This document shows, one piece after another, positions 7,721 through 17,017 of a stretch of 64,000 nucleotides of DNA (its first letter is position 1; every line of letters begins with the position of its first letter). Both the position numbers and the translations under genes were made by a program. The DNA is taken from positions 1-64,000 of IMG/VR virus record IMGVR_UViG_3300028030_000008; one strand, 5' to 3'. The notes beneath the pieces were generated by a model that was not told where the DNA came from, searched no databases, and saw nothing but the letters and a program-made list of their open reading frames with translations. This stretch comes from a virus.

Positions 7721-8289
7721 TGCTAAGACGTGATTTCTTAAAGCTAATGGGAGCTATAACGCTCGGTGGCCTTACATTCCAAACAATAAAGCTGTTTCCC
7801 GGCGATAATACCAACATTGATGTTGTATTACGATTGGGAACAGACGGACAAAATTCTTTATCAAAAGCCAATGATGTTGACAGTTATGTTGGATGCAAGA
7901 ATGGCAAATCCGTTGAGTTTGGTAAATTGAAGTCTATGTCTGTGGAATATTCCTCTGCGCTTAACATCCCTGATAATGTCACAGAGATATTCATTGAAGC
8001 ACATGTGAGCGTAATAAACAGCGACGCCTTGGATTTCTTGCAAGAAGGAGACCGCTTTGCTTGCAGCAAGCGCATCATCACACCCGATGTGCCAGTTGCA
8101 ATAACGACAATGAATCCGGCAGAGGGGTTGGATTTTGTTATTATCACACTGTACTCTTGTAGGGTTGAGTTTGATAAAGAGTCTTCTATTGTTAAGATTA
8201 GAACTAACGGAGATGGCGGTGAATTTGCCAGCTTGTATGCTTCGCCAATGCAAAGAGGTATTCCAATGAGTGCGTTGGTAACTGCTTAA
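7720..8289 (+). CDS. Putative exported protein with Tat-like signal
   Basis: 189 residues. The N-terminus MLRRDFLKLMGAITLGGLTF has the twin-arginine pattern R-R-x-F-L-K followed by a short hydrophobic stretch, so export of a folded protein by the host Tat system is predicted. The mature part is Asp/Ser rich and beta-prone, with no recognised domain. A Tat substrate is unusual in a phage. Confidence 0.7.
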   Translation: MLRRDFLKLMGAITLGGLTFQTIKLFPGDNTNIDVVLRLGTDGQNSLSKANDVDSYVGCKNGKSVEFGKLKSMSVEYSSALNIPDNVTEIFIEAHVSVINSDALDFLQEGDRFACSKRIITPDVPVAITTMNPAEGLDFVIITLYSCRVEFDKESSIVKIRTNGDGGEFASLYASPMQRGIPMSALVTA

Positions 8290-8306
8290 GATTAAGAGAG
8301 GGGTAA

Positions 8307-8720
8307 ATGGACAAAGGTAGATGTATTCAACACACGCATCGAGACCTCAAAGGAATGACTTGGTGCGGAAGAGAAATCGAACCGACAGGTTGGGTGTTTC
8401 AAAATATAGACCATGCTGTATACAACGAAGCCGTTGGTGGTGTTAAATGCTGCATAGAATGTAAAAAAGAAATAGACAAGATTTGGCATTACGGACACAC
8501 AAGAGATTTAGAATTGCAACTAAAAGAGAAAGGAATGGATTTGACAGACGAGCAAAAACGCGCAACTGAAAAATACAATCGTTTTCGGGAAGAAACATCA
8601 AAGCTGTACTGGGAGCAAGTACGTAGAATTAAAGCCGAAGACGAAGCGAGACGCAAGAGTAACTTAAAGAATGACAAAAAAGGGATTAGGGATGATACTA
8701 GGCGACAAACAAATAGCTGA
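8307..8720 (+). CDS. Unknown zinc-binding-like charged protein
   Basis: 137 residues. Cys/His residues are spread through the first 55 ('[20 protein letters not shown]', '[10 protein letters not shown]'), followed by a long charged helix to the C-terminus. GAGGGG lies upstream of the ATG. It overlaps the dcd gene. Function unknown. Confidence 0.68.
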   Translation: MDKGRCIQHTHRDLKGMTWCGREIEPTGWVFQNIDHAVYNEAVGGVKCCIECKKEIDKIWHYGHTRDLELQLKEKGMDLTDEQKRATEKYNRFREETSKLYWEQVRRIKAEDEARRKSNLKNDKKGIRDDTRRQTNS

Positions 8721-9240
8721 TTTGTGTACATCAAAAAATGTAATCCATCCATTTGTATCGAGCCAAAAGAGTGACGGTGTTATCTCTTATGGCCTATCCT
8801 CTTACGGATATGATATTCGTGTGGCCGACGAGTTCAAAATATTCCACAACGTCAACTTTACCGTTGTTGACCCCAAGAACTTTGATGACCGCGCCTTTGT
8901 GGAATTTCAGGGCGAAACCTGCATCATTCCTCCCAACTCCTTTGCGTTGGCGCGTAGTGTTGAATATATCAAGATGCCACGCAATGTCACTGGTTTGGTT
9001 TTAGGTAAAAGCACTTATGCCAGATGTGGAATTGTGACTAATTTTACACCTCTTGAAGCAGGTTGGGAAGGTCATATCACTATCGAGATTAGCAACACTA
9101 CACCGTTGCCCGCGAAGATTTATGCAAACGAGGGAGTAGCTCAGGTTCTCTTTTTTGAAGGAGATGATTGTCTTGTGAGTTACGCTGACCGCAATGGTAA
9201 ATATCAAGAGCAACGTGGAATTACATTACCAAAGGTGTAA
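8692..9240 (+). CDS. dcd: dCTP deaminase
   Basis: 182 residues from ATG 8692 (an in-frame ATG at 8671 would add 7 residues). It shares the dUTPase/Dcd fold: '[10 protein letters not shown]' near the N-terminus, '[11 protein letters not shown]', '[16 protein letters not shown]' with the catalytic Glu, and '[12 protein letters not shown]'. It turns dCTP into dUTP, which the dUTPase at 24040 can then convert to dUMP for thymidylate synthesis. The pair suggests the phage manages its dTTP supply. Confidence 0.93.
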   Translation: MILGDKQIADLCTSKNVIHPFVSSQKSDGVISYGLSSYGYDIRVADEFKIFHNVNFTVVDPKNFDDRAFVEFQGETCIIPPNSFALARSVEYIKMPRNVTGLVLGKSTYARCGIVTNFTPLEAGWEGHITIEISNTTPLPAKIYANEGVAQVLFFEGDDCLVSYADRNGKYQEQRGITLPKV

Positions 9241-9242
9241 CT

Positions 9243-9452
9243 TTGAACCGCCCTGTAGAAGACTTGGTAATCGGTAGAGTAATGAGGGATTGGAGACTTG
9301 AGCAAGCTCTGGTGAAGATGAGTGGTGCAAGCTATCTTTACACGCTACTACTTGCGGCGGGTTGGAGTAGAAAAGATATTGTCTCTCACAGGGACGTTTC
9401 CAAGCAAAGTGTTGATGAGATAATTAGGAAAATAAAAAGTAGTTTCCAGTAG
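9243..9452 (+). CDS. Small helix-turn-helix-like protein
   Basis: 69 residues from a TTG start 3 bases after dcd. The C-terminal half ('AAGWSRKDIVSHRDVSKQSV') looks like a short helix-turn-helix. It may be a small regulator; not otherwise recognised. Confidence 0.55.
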   Translation: MNRPVEDLVIGRVMRDWRLEQALVKMSGASYLYTLLLAAGWSRKDIVSHRDVSKQSVDEIIRKIKSSFQ

Positions 9453-9467
9453 AGAGAATGGTGCGCT

Positions 9468-9884
9468 ATGGCAAAAGTTTACAACGTAGAGGTGCTAAAG
9501 GTCGAGCGATTTAGCGTTGAACTTTGTCGTCAAAATCCAAAAATACTCTACATCTTCGGGGACAATCTCGCGAAGATAGGTAAGGGTGGACAAGCTATAA
9601 TTCGTGACGAGCCAAATGCCTTCGGGGTTCCGACGAAGCGGTTGCCAAGTATGTCAAATGACGCTTTTTTTAGGGATAGAATAGACGAGATTGAGGCAGT
9701 TGAAAATGCGCTTTACGAACTTTCTTTGGAGCGACATTCACGCACAATAAACGCAATTGCGTTTCCAGAAGACGGACTCGGAACTGGCCTTGCCAGAATG
9801 AAAACTATGTCCCCAAAGCTGTTTAGAAAGATGAATGACCTGATAAGATTGTATTTTTTTCCTGATGGTGGGTGGGATTTCTAG
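9468..9884 (+). CDS. Conserved phage protein, DUF7831-like
   Basis: 138 residues. The motifs 'ILYIFGDNLAKIGKGGQAII', 'PNAFGVPTK' and 'FPEDGLGTGLARM' are those of a widespread small phage/bacterial protein related in pattern to macro-like domains. It may bind a nucleotide-derived ligand, but no function is established that I can cite with confidence. Confidence 0.75.
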   Translation: MAKVYNVEVLKVERFSVELCRQNPKILYIFGDNLAKIGKGGQAIIRDEPNAFGVPTKRLPSMSNDAFFRDRIDEIEAVENALYELSLERHSRTINAIAFPEDGLGTGLARMKTMSPKLFRKMNDLIRLYFFPDGGWDF

Positions 9885-10021
9885 GTTTATTTAGTAGTCT
9901 CGCTATTGCAAAAATATCCTTCTTAATCGAGGATACGTAAACTATTTTATGCAAAACCATATCAACAATAGTGAATTTTATGGGGGAGCAATATACTGTA
10001 GCGTAACGTTTCGGAGGTTCA

Positions 10022-10633
10022 ATGAGTGAGCTAGACTTTTTCAATGAACGAGACTTTTTCATTATTGGTAGTGGCCGTTTAGCATGTGAGTTTTTAGGGT
10101 ATCTCAAAGTTGATTTTAGACCAAACAGGTATATATACCTTGTTGGTAAGGCGCAAGAAAAAGGCTTTTTCGAGAAGCTTAGTGGTGTTGCGGTAGATGC
10201 GGTTATCGGCGTTGGCTCTCCTGCCTTACGGCAAGGTTTATCTGAGAAATTTCACGGCGTAAGGTGGGTTACATCTATTCATAATAGTGTGTATAATCAA
10301 GATGCCACTTGCGAGCATGGTGTTGTCGTTGCACCAAACTGTAGTTTGACTACAAATATCATACTTTTTCAGCATGTTTTTCTAAACCTGAACTGCACAG
10401 TCGGGCATGATACAAGAATTGGAGCTTATTCCGTTGTTAATCCCGGTGCGAACATCTCTGGTAATGTTACGATTGGGAAAAGAGTTTTGGTTGGTACAGG
10501 TGCTTGTATTCGAGATGGCGTTACAATCGGCGACGATGCAGTTATCGGGATGGGTGCGGTTGTTGTAAAGGATGTTCCTGCTGGTATGACAGTGGTGGGT
10601 AATCCGGCTACTGAAATCAAGCGCCGAACTTAG
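10022..10633 (+). CDS. Sugar O-acetyltransferase-like, NeuD/PglD family
   Basis: 203 residues. An N-terminal Rossmann-like half ('FFIIGSGRLACEFLGYL') is followed from about residue 105 by hexapeptide repeats ('IGAYSVVNPGANISGNVTIG', 'IGDDAVIGMGAVVVKDVPAG'), the left-handed beta-helix of acyltransferases that modify nucleotide sugars. Site CGGAGG precedes the ATG. The 3' end overlaps a glycosyltransferase on the other strand by 17 bases, which makes a shared glycan-modifying role plausible. Confidence 0.85.
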   Translation: MSELDFFNERDFFIIGSGRLACEFLGYLKVDFRPNRYIYLVGKAQEKGFFEKLSGVAVDAVIGVGSPALRQGLSEKFHGVRWVTSIHNSVYNQDATCEHGVVVAPNCSLTTNIILFQHVFLNLNCTVGHDTRIGAYSVVNPGANISGNVTIGKRVLVGTGACIRDGVTIGDDAVIGMGAVVVKDVPAGMTVVGNPATEIKRRT

Positions 10634-11348
10634 ACAAATGGTAATTGTAATCGTTTGGTGCGCTTGGTAGCGGATGGTAAACACTGACACTCGGATCGCA
10701 CCAAATCGAATACCCTAGTTTGGCGCACTCACGACATAGGCTAACAATTGCCTCATCTGTGTATCTCGCTCCTTGTTTTATTGCCGTGAATGGAAACATT
10801 ACTATACCGCCAGCCGAATAAATCTCAAACGGCTTGTTCTCTGTTATGTCACCCTTATTAGATGAGAAGTGACTCCCACCCAGTCTTCTAAACCCCCATA
10901 TATCATAAAATATTTCACCTGCAATAATTATCGGGGCGACAATATCTTTTTTCGTTGACAATAACCTCTCGATGATGTTTGGTGGATAGAGTAAATCGCT
11001 ATCAATAACGAGAACCCTGTCAGCCCAACTATCCCTTACGATACGTTCAAGTGCTGCGTTTGCTGTTTCTCCTAACGCAAGAAACCTGTCCAGATTAACA
11101 ACTGAACCGTACTTTGGTCTTCCGGTATCATGCTTGACAACCCTAAATCGTTTTTTATTCGCGGAAGCATTGGCAATGGAGTCTAGCTGCGCCAAAGTGT
11201 TATCCTTGCTATCCCCCTCGACCAGGTAAACCATAATCTCTTTGTATGCTAGAGATTTTATTCTGGCTAGATAATCGTCAATATACACTCCTTCGTTATC
11301 CCTAAATAAAGAGAGTATAGCTACCTTATCCACCAGTTGCCTCTGCAA
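10617..11348 (-). CDS. Glycosyltransferase, GT-A type with DxD
   Basis: 243 residues. 'LVEGDSKDNT' near residue 45 and 'DRVLVIDSDLLYPPNIIERL' near 110 carry the nucleotide-sugar-binding pattern (DxD). 'WGFRRLGGSHF' and 'YSAGGIVMFP' follow in the acceptor half, as in Anp1/GT2-like enzymes. It is the last gene of the late minus-strand operon, next to a second glycosyltransferase, suggesting glycan addition to virion proteins or host receptors. Confidence 0.82.
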   Translation of the reverse strand: MQRQLVDKVAILSLFRDNEGVYIDDYLARIKSLAYKEIMVYLVEGDSKDNTLAQLDSIANASANKKRFRVVKHDTGRPKYGSVVNLDRFLALGETANAALERIVRDSWADRVLVIDSDLLYPPNIIERLLSTKKDIVAPIIIAGEIFYDIWGFRRLGGSHFSSNKGDITENKPFEIYSAGGIVMFPFTAIKQGARYTDEAIVSLCRECAKLGYSIWCDPSVSVYHPLPSAPNDYNYHLSKFGA

Positions 11349-12156
11349 ATTTGTCCCAAAAAGGTTTCCAAGCGTTTTCTACTTTGAACTTTTCAAGATT
11401 TGGTGCAAAACCTTTTGACACTTCCTTATAGGGCGTATCCGCTATGCTTCGTAGTTGGTTTTCAATATTCCCCTTTGGATCAATAAAGATAGCAAAATCA
11501 TCAAACCAATGGCGATAGCACTCTAAATCAAATGTTATTGGAACTGCCCCGCAAGCAGCCCCCTCGATGATTGGTAATTCAAAACCCTCAACATGGCGTA
11601 ACCCAATTGTAAACTTGGCGTTATTGTACAGTATTGCCATATCTAAATCTGAAACATTATTAACGTTATGATACCTACGGCCAAGTCTCATGTTTGGGCC
11701 AACGTGCATAATGTCTCCATGGAAGGCGTTGTACACCGACTTGATTTCCTCTGCATTGTCACCATCAACATAACCTGTAACAACTGCGTCAAAGTGCCTG
11801 TCTGTCCTTCCCATTCGTCTAAATACAGGGTCAATGCCAAGTGGATGGCGCACAAACGGAGCAGAGTGAACAGGTAAATCGTAGTAACTGCTTACCATTA
11901 GCGATTGCCCCCATACGCTCTCCCACTCAAATGTTTCACTGCCCGCTGTGAGGTAACACAACTGAACTATCACCGTTGGGATTTGCTTAACCCAAACAGA
12001 GGCAGACTCAGAGTCAAACACCTGCCTGATTGCAATGTCCGCATCACCGATTTCATTTACAAACGAAATACTTCGTGGAGCGGTTTTGTGTATTTGCCCT
12101 CGTATCCTTCTCAGTGCATGTGTGGATAATCCATCTATCTCGCAATAAACTTTCAT
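11326..12156 (-). CDS. Glycosyltransferase, GT4-like
   Basis: 276 residues. The C-terminal donor-binding half has 'HVEGFELPIIEGAACGAVPI', the E-x7-E region of GT4 enzymes that grips the nucleotide sugar. The N-terminal half is short compared with bacterial GT4 proteins (about 350-400), as in many phage versions. It overlaps the next gene by 23 bases. Confidence 0.82.
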   Translation of the reverse strand: MKVYCEIDGLSTHALRRIRGQIHKTAPRSISFVNEIGDADIAIRQVFDSESASVWVKQIPTVIVQLCYLTAGSETFEWESVWGQSLMVSSYYDLPVHSAPFVRHPLGIDPVFRRMGRTDRHFDAVVTGYVDGDNAEEIKSVYNAFHGDIMHVGPNMRLGRRYHNVNNVSDLDMAILYNNAKFTIGLRHVEGFELPIIEGAACGAVPITFDLECYRHWFDDFAIFIDPKGNIENQLRSIADTPYKEVSKGFAPNLEKFKVENAWKPFWDKFAEATGG

Positions 12157-12473
12157 ATAGCTTCAAATACCCTCATTGTTTGCGGAATTGATTTTTCTAC
12201 TTTCGAGTCTGGATAAGTAGCAATAAATTGAACCTTGAAGTTACCGGCGTCCTTAACATCCGTCGTCCCTGGGGCCCAAGTGAAAATTCCAGTTGTATAC
12301 GGGGAAACCCCGGTTAGCGTACCGTCAATATCTCTCGCGGACGAAGCAACACCAATCTGTTCCATTCTTCCTGTAATTGCCGCATCAGTTAAATCAACCG
12401 CAGAACCATCTTCACGAGTCCAAGTTATTGTTTTCCCGAAATGCCTTGCGCCTTGTACTAAGTCTAAACTCAT
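12153..12473 (-). CDS. Baseplate/receptor-binding accessory domain, BppU-N-like
   Basis: 106 residues of a single beta-rich domain. The pattern 'TWTREDGSAVDLTDAAITGR' followed by 'GNFKVQFIATYPD' is typical of immunoglobulin-like N-domains of phage baseplate or fibre proteins. It overlaps the upstream gene by 4 bases. Confidence 0.6.
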   Translation of the reverse strand: MSLDLVQGARHFGKTITWTREDGSAVDLTDAAITGRMEQIGVASSARDIDGTLTGVSPYTTGIFTWAPGTTDVKDAGNFKVQFIATYPDSKVEKSIPQTMRVFEAI

Positions 12474-12742
12474 CGCGCCTCCAAAGTTGCCATCAGTGAT
12501 GGTGATGTAATACCAGCGTTTGATGCGGGTATAGAAATTTTACCATTCAATGCTATCGAAGTAGCCATAGCTACTATGTTTTTTGCCTTTGCTTTGCCGT
12601 CAAGTGACACGCCGAGAATATCTGCGGTTGACGAGAAGTCAACGGAATCCTTACTTGAACCAGAGAAAAATCCTCTTGTAAAAACACTAATGGCGCTCGA
12701 TAACCAGCCGCCAGATAAAATTCGCCTTACTTTGTCCATCAA
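12470..12742 (-). CDS. Unknown small structural-region protein
   Basis: 90 residues, Ser/Ala-rich, no recognised domain. Overlaps both neighbours by 4 bases in the tail-fibre gene run, so probably a small virion or assembly protein. Confidence 0.6.
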   Translation of the reverse strand: MMDKVRRILSGGWLSSAISVFTRGFFSGSSKDSVDFSSTADILGVSLDGKAKAKNIVAMATSIALNGKISIPASNAGITSPSLMATLEAR

Positions 12743-13890
12743 CTTTGCGTCCTTGTCGTACTGGTTAGTGTATGAGTGCGCTGTGCTGAACCATCAGGGC
12801 TATCGTAGGTTATTGATGTCGGGTTCGTAGCGTCATTGGCGATTGAGTTCCCAATTAGCACAGCCCACATATCTAGTAATGCTTGTTTAACAGTTTTGCC
12901 ACTTTCAAGCACCTCGCTCATTAAGTCGTCTACAACATCCTGAGATGTCGGGTTGTTGAGTGCGGCAATAAGACCGGGAACATCGTCTGCTCTCAATCCA
13001 TTTGTGTCGAGTAATATCGCCGCCAATTGTGTGGAGTTAGTGTCAATTTCACTTCTAATCTGAGCAGCGGTTGGGGGTGTCACCGTGTTAGCGCCATCCG
13101 TACCCCTCATGTCTGTGTTAGTTGTAGTCGTATCAACTAACGCTACATTTGCTACTGTATCCGTAGCTGGATCAAAATAATCTGCCGCCACTAGCGTTCT
13201 TGCATTAAATTCTGAAACAGTGGGAACATCAGCAATATCAGCGCTAACACTCGCCCCGGCAGGTGCGCCCAACCTAGCGTAACTATCCCCCGTTTGAGGA
13301 GTGTGTCCATTCAGATTGTCCAGATAACCCGCTCGCGCAGCCGTTAATCTAGCCAGTAGTGTATCAATATCAGATGGGATATTGACCGATGATAGTTCAT
13401 CCAGGTATCCCGCTCTAGCCGCTGTTAGCCTACTTTCTAATTCGTCAACGAAGTTATCTATTGTCACCAAGTCAGCAGCAATAGAAGCACCAGCGGGAGC
13501 GCCGAGTCGCGCATAGCTATCGCCAGTTTGGGCAGTATGCCCGCTTAACGAATTAACTTGCGTTAAATCGCCATCGCTCTCTATTCCCATATCAGAGAAA
13601 TTCGGTGGCACGGTATCATAAACACCGGGAACGCCAATCACCTGAACATCGGCAGTTGATGACGCCGGAGAAATTAAAATCTGTTCTCCATTTGTTTCAG
13701 CTTGTGTCAGATCGAAATAGTAAAACCCGTCTTCGAGTTCAGTTGGGTTAGTATCATCAACCGCATTGGCTGCGCCGCCATCTAATCTCAAGTTTGCGGT
13801 TATGTTGGCCGCATCCCCCGTTACCGGTGTATTGTCTGTTCTGTCAAACGCAAAAACAATCCATCTTTGCCCGCTAACATTTTTCTGCAT
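12739..13890 (-). CDS. Tail fibre-like protein with internal repeats
   Basis: 383 residues. An N-terminal beta domain (about 1-110) is followed by a repeated module: 'TGDSYARLGAPAGAS' occurs twice (near residues 125 and 210) and 'RLTAARAGYLD' twice between them. This segment type is common in tail-fibre or baseplate proteins of siphoviruses with long fibres. The C-terminal 60 residues include 'TYDSPDGSAQRTHTLTSTTR'. It probably belongs to the adsorption apparatus. Confidence 0.7.
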   Translation of the reverse strand: MQKNVSGQRWIVFAFDRTDNTPVTGDAANITANLRLDGGAANAVDDTNPTELEDGFYYFDLTQAETNGEQILISPASSTADVQVIGVPGVYDTVPPNFSDMGIESDGDLTQVNSLSGHTAQTGDSYARLGAPAGASIAADLVTIDNFVDELESRLTAARAGYLDELSSVNIPSDIDTLLARLTAARAGYLDNLNGHTPQTGDSYARLGAPAGASVSADIADVPTVSEFNARTLVAADYFDPATDTVANVALVDTTTTNTDMRGTDGANTVTPPTAAQIRSEIDTNSTQLAAILLDTNGLRADDVPGLIAALNNPTSQDVVDDLMSEVLESGKTVKQALLDMWAVLIGNSIANDATNPTSITYDSPDGSAQRTHTLTSTTRTQS

Positions 13891-14594
13891 TATGATACTC
13901 CTGCCAATAAGTATTCGTAATAGTATTGTGTTACAGTGTTACTGCTTACCTCTGTGTAATCAACTACCAATTTTGGGCGCCGGGAAGTTGTCGCTTCATC
14001 CGATTGCGCCCAGTGAATTTCACTGTTATTTGAGCCAATCAAAATTATTCCATTGTTGGTTGTCCCAAACCATCCCTCAACAACGGTTGTATCAAGGGAA
14101 ATTGCTGTTTCTGTTCCTTTGGCCGCTTTAGGATTAGCGGAATAAGAGCCAATTGCAGTGGCATCGTAATCAGTCCCGGGCGTTTTACATCCAGCACTAC
14201 CTGCCCACGATTCATTACAACCGCCTGCGCCATCAGACGCTTTGCAATTCCAGCAACACTCCCCGGCATCAGCAGCCGCTATGTTCTTATCGCCGGCAAC
14301 CCAATCCCCATTTGCATCAGAAACGTAATAAACATTCCCTGTGCATGGATCAGGAGCGGATTCTGGATCGAAATTGTGATACAGGTATAACGTCGCGGAA
14401 TTACACGTAGATCTTGCCGCAATCGCGGATAAATTGAACCGTAATAGAGATCGCTCTCTGTCCGATGTTTCCGGCCCGCGCGGTGCGAAATTTCCGTGTC
14501 CGCCGCCATTGCGCGTCCCATCCACCCAGATTTTAATTGTTGTATCATCAGCAGAATAAATATCTCCGCCGTATCCATCGGTGTATATTGGCAT
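13890..14594 (-). CDS. DNRLRE-like carbohydrate-binding structural protein
   Basis: 234 residues. It starts with 'ADDTTIKIWVDGTRNGG', then 'RSLLRFNLSAIA' and 'ATLYLYHNF', and ends 'PKLVVDYTE', the layout of the DNRLRE beta-sandwich found in secreted or surface proteins. A Cys-rich insert ('AGECCWNCKASDGAGGCNES') near residue 110 may be disulfide-bonded. A surface-binding role on the virion is likely. Confidence 0.72.
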   Translation of the reverse strand: MPIYTDGYGGDIYSADDTTIKIWVDGTRNGGGHGNFAPRGPETSDRERSLLRFNLSAIAARSTCNSATLYLYHNFDPESAPDPCTGNVYYVSDANGDWVAGDKNIAAADAGECCWNCKASDGAGGCNESWAGSAGCKTPGTDYDATAIGSYSANPKAAKGTETAISLDTTVVEGWFGTTNNGIILIGSNNSEIHWAQSDEATTSRRPKLVVDYTEVSSNTVTQYYYEYLLAGVS

Positions 14595-14629
14595 TTAAAC
14601 CTCTCGCTAGCCGTTTTGCTTTGTGTTTT

Positions 14630-15124
14630 CTACTTAGTAAAATTGTACCTAATTCTCGTCCGGCATTTTCTTTTTTCGCCACCATGTTTTCTAGGGTCAA
14701 GAGGTTCTTTGCAGAAAAACTCAAAACCACCAGTAATGAGATTATTTTTCGTGGTGGGTTTTCCACAGCGAGGACAGTAGAGGGTTTCCGCAAATACACT
14801 CTTGTAGGTCACAATGTAATCGACATTCTTGAGAACTGCAATCCCATTTGCATCTACTACTCTGTGAACTTCCGGCCTTGCGCCTGGGTCGCTCATTAGT
14901 TTTAATATTGGCTCAACTGCCGAAGACACAGATTCCGCATGTGTCGTGGTTTTTCTCAGGAAATACTTACCTACGGGTTTCTTCTTTGTGTGGTCGTATC
15001 CACGACGGTATTCTAGCAAAACTTCACAATGAGGACAGCACACGTCCTTATCCTCATTTCTCGCCGTCTTATTGAAACCTTTTTTACAAGCCGGGCACTG
15101 ATACTTAAAATCTTGGCTACTCAT
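14630..15124 (-). CDS. Two-zinc-ribbon protein
   Basis: 164 residues. The N-terminus has 'YQCPACKKGFNK' with 'VCCPHCEVLL' (first ribbon) and the C-terminus has 'LYCPRCGKPTTKNN' with Cys further on (second). It lies between fibre-type genes and a glycosyltransferase and overlaps the latter by 8 bases. Zinc ribbons suggest nucleic-acid or protein binding; role unknown. Confidence 0.7.
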   Translation of the reverse strand: MSSQDFKYQCPACKKGFNKTARNEDKDVCCPHCEVLLEYRRGYDHTKKKPVGKYFLRKTTTHAESVSSAVEPILKLMSDPGARPEVHRVVDANGIAVLKNVDYIVTYKSVFAETLYCPRCGKPTTKNNLITGGFEFFCKEPLDPRKHGGEKRKCRTRIRYNFTK

Positions 15125-16487
15125 TCGCTATTCTCCCTATTAGGTCTGTCATTTTTTCAACTGTATCCTTCCACTTAAACTGACTTGTCCTCTGTTGCCC
15201 TAACTCTGAGAACTCTGCTAGTCTTTCGGGCATTTTCCTTAGATTGGCTATCTGAAAGGCAACTTCTGCTGGGTCAACTTTTACAAGCCTCGCGCCGGTT
15301 TGCCAATAATCCCATATCCTTTTTGGTAGTGGCTTAATACCCATGCAAGCCTCTCCAAATAATTCATCACGAACCCAATCATCTCGAACACCGAGGACAG
15401 GAGTGCCACACGCAAGACTCTCTGCAACAGGCATGCCAAACCCTTCAACTTGGCTTAAATCAAGATACAGGTCAAGCATATTCATTCTGTCTATGTAACT
15501 TGTGTTCCCAAATATCCAGAGTTTGTCTTCTTTTGTCTTGGAATGAGTAATACCGCGTTTTTTGATTTCATTCAGGGCTGTACCGTCGTGTCGTGTTCCA
15601 GCCCAATAGTTGCCTCTGTTTACTGTATTTTTGTCAGGAGGCCAAATGAACATATCCAACACGTCATAACTCTTTGCAAGTTCTCGAAGGTTCAACCCGT
15701 TCATCGCTGGTGAATCTGGGTTAGTGTGTTGGTAAAAAACTACATTTTCGGCATCGCCACTCTCCTTTAATTCAACGGCGACTTGAACCATCTCTGCTAA
15801 TCCTTTGGTTCTTTTATTAACCCCAACAGTTCCGATTAGGAATTTATCGTCAAGTCCGCATAACTGCCTTAAAAATTTCTTATCCTCTAGGGGGTACTTT
15901 CTAAAATCAGAATGATCCATCCCGAAATAAATATACCCATCAGACAAATCACCTACCGCTTCGTGTGAGCATTTTGTCCAGAAAACATTGTAGCCATTAT
16001 GCGCTTTTATTTGGCGAAAAACTTCCATAAAAGATTCTGTGAGTGGTAAATTTTCAACAGGGCCGTAGTTGACAATCTTAAACCCCATCTCCCTTTGAAG
16101 TTTCAGTAAGCCCGTTTCTTCGTTACTCAAAACAACAGCCAGGTTTCCGGGGCTTGTCATCGTCCAAACAACATCCGGCTTAACCCTCTGTATCATTATG
16201 TTTGTTATCCGCAGCCCTAATTCATCGTATGGATGAGCAGGCCAAATTGCAAACGGAAACCGATTACCCTCGTCAGGGTCGATACCGAGTTTGCCAAGTA
16301 TGGTCGGGTCGTACCCAGCGTTGTATAAATTATAGCCGGGTGGCATTGCGGGGTCAGACGCCATTCTACCTAAAACATGCACTTCGTATCCCGCATTGTG
16401 TAGACCATAAGCTATCGGTCTGCTGGCGTTAGCAAAGCCGGTTGTTATCCCCGGGTGGTCGGTAATCATACAAATTTTCTTTTTCAA
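15117..16487 (-). CDS. Glycosyltransferase family 4 protein
   Basis: 456 residues, a full-length two-domain GT-B enzyme. N-terminal 'MKKKICMITDHPGITTGFA' resembles acceptor-domain glycine loops, and 'QVEGFGMPVAESLACGTPVL' near residue 355 is the donor-binding signature. With the genes at 10617 and 11326 it makes three glycosyltransferases in one late operon. Confidence 0.88.
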   Translation of the reverse strand: MKKKICMITDHPGITTGFANASRPIAYGLHNAGYEVHVLGRMASDPAMPPGYNLYNAGYDPTILGKLGIDPDEGNRFPFAIWPAHPYDELGLRITNIMIQRVKPDVVWTMTSPGNLAVVLSNEETGLLKLQREMGFKIVNYGPVENLPLTESFMEVFRQIKAHNGYNVFWTKCSHEAVGDLSDGYIYFGMDHSDFRKYPLEDKKFLRQLCGLDDKFLIGTVGVNKRTKGLAEMVQVAVELKESGDAENVVFYQHTNPDSPAMNGLNLRELAKSYDVLDMFIWPPDKNTVNRGNYWAGTRHDGTALNEIKKRGITHSKTKEDKLWIFGNTSYIDRMNMLDLYLDLSQVEGFGMPVAESLACGTPVLGVRDDWVRDELFGEACMGIKPLPKRIWDYWQTGARLVKVDPAEVAFQIANLRKMPERLAEFSELGQQRTSQFKWKDTVEKMTDLIGRIANE

Positions 16488-16855
16488 TTTGCTCTCCCTA
16501 CAACAAACTTCTTTGGTACTCTAAACCAAATAGGCTTATCTCCCGGCACTTGTAGTTCGCCGTCCAGTAGTGGTAATTCGTGGCCCTTGTGTCTAAAGTT
16601 TCCGCCTCTAAGATAAAGACTTACTGGTACAATGACATGCTCAAAGAGATAATAGTAGCCATCATCCCCTTCTGTTACAGTTGGACTTTTACCATTGTTT
16701 CTCTTGCGAAATTCAGAGAGGCCAGCGTCTAATTTGAGTAATGTTCTTGTATCTTCAACAAGTTGCCCGTGCTTTTGCTTGTACTCTTCGATTAGAGCTT
16801 TACGAACTGGAATATTTCTGCAAAGAATGTAATCGTCTGGATTTACCGTCGTCAT
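16484..16855 (-). CDS. Unknown protein next to portal
   Basis: 123 residues, not recognised. It overlaps the glycosyltransferase by 4 bases and lies in the late operon. The C-terminal third ('PGDKPIWFRVPKKFVVGRAN') is beta-prone. Confidence 0.65.
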   Translation of the reverse strand: MTTVNPDDYILCRNIPVRKALIEEYKQKHGQLVEDTRTLLKLDAGLSEFRKRNNGKSPTVTEGDDGYYYLFEHVIVPVSLYLRGGNFRHKGHELPLLDGELQVPGDKPIWFRVPKKFVVGRAN

Positions 16856-16876
16856 ACTGTCCCCCGTAGTACATTT

Positions 16877-17017
16877 TTACTTACCGGACTTTTTGTCATT
16901 TTTCTTGAATCCTTTCTCGATTCTCGATTTTAGTAATGCAGTTTTAACATCTTCTACACTTGCATCTCCAAAAAAACTACCAGTCTGTTTTTTCGTACCC
17001 TTGTTTGACGACATCAT
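16877..17017 (-). CDS. Small overlapping gene at portal 3' end
   Basis: 46 residues, starting MMSSNKGTKKQTGSFFGDAS and ending in a basic tail (KGFKKNDKKSGK). It begins inside the portal gene in another frame, 41 bases before its stop, with GGAG eight bases ahead of the ATG. The Lys-rich C-terminus looks like a small DNA- or virion-binding protein. Easily missed because of its size. Confidence 0.6.
   Translation of the reverse strand: MMSSNKGTKKQTGSFFGDASVEDVKTALLKSRIEKGFKKNDKKSGK

Noticed and set aside
12119-12127. DnaA box (TGTGGATAA)
   Set aside because: Single copy inside a glycosyltransferase gene; likely chance.
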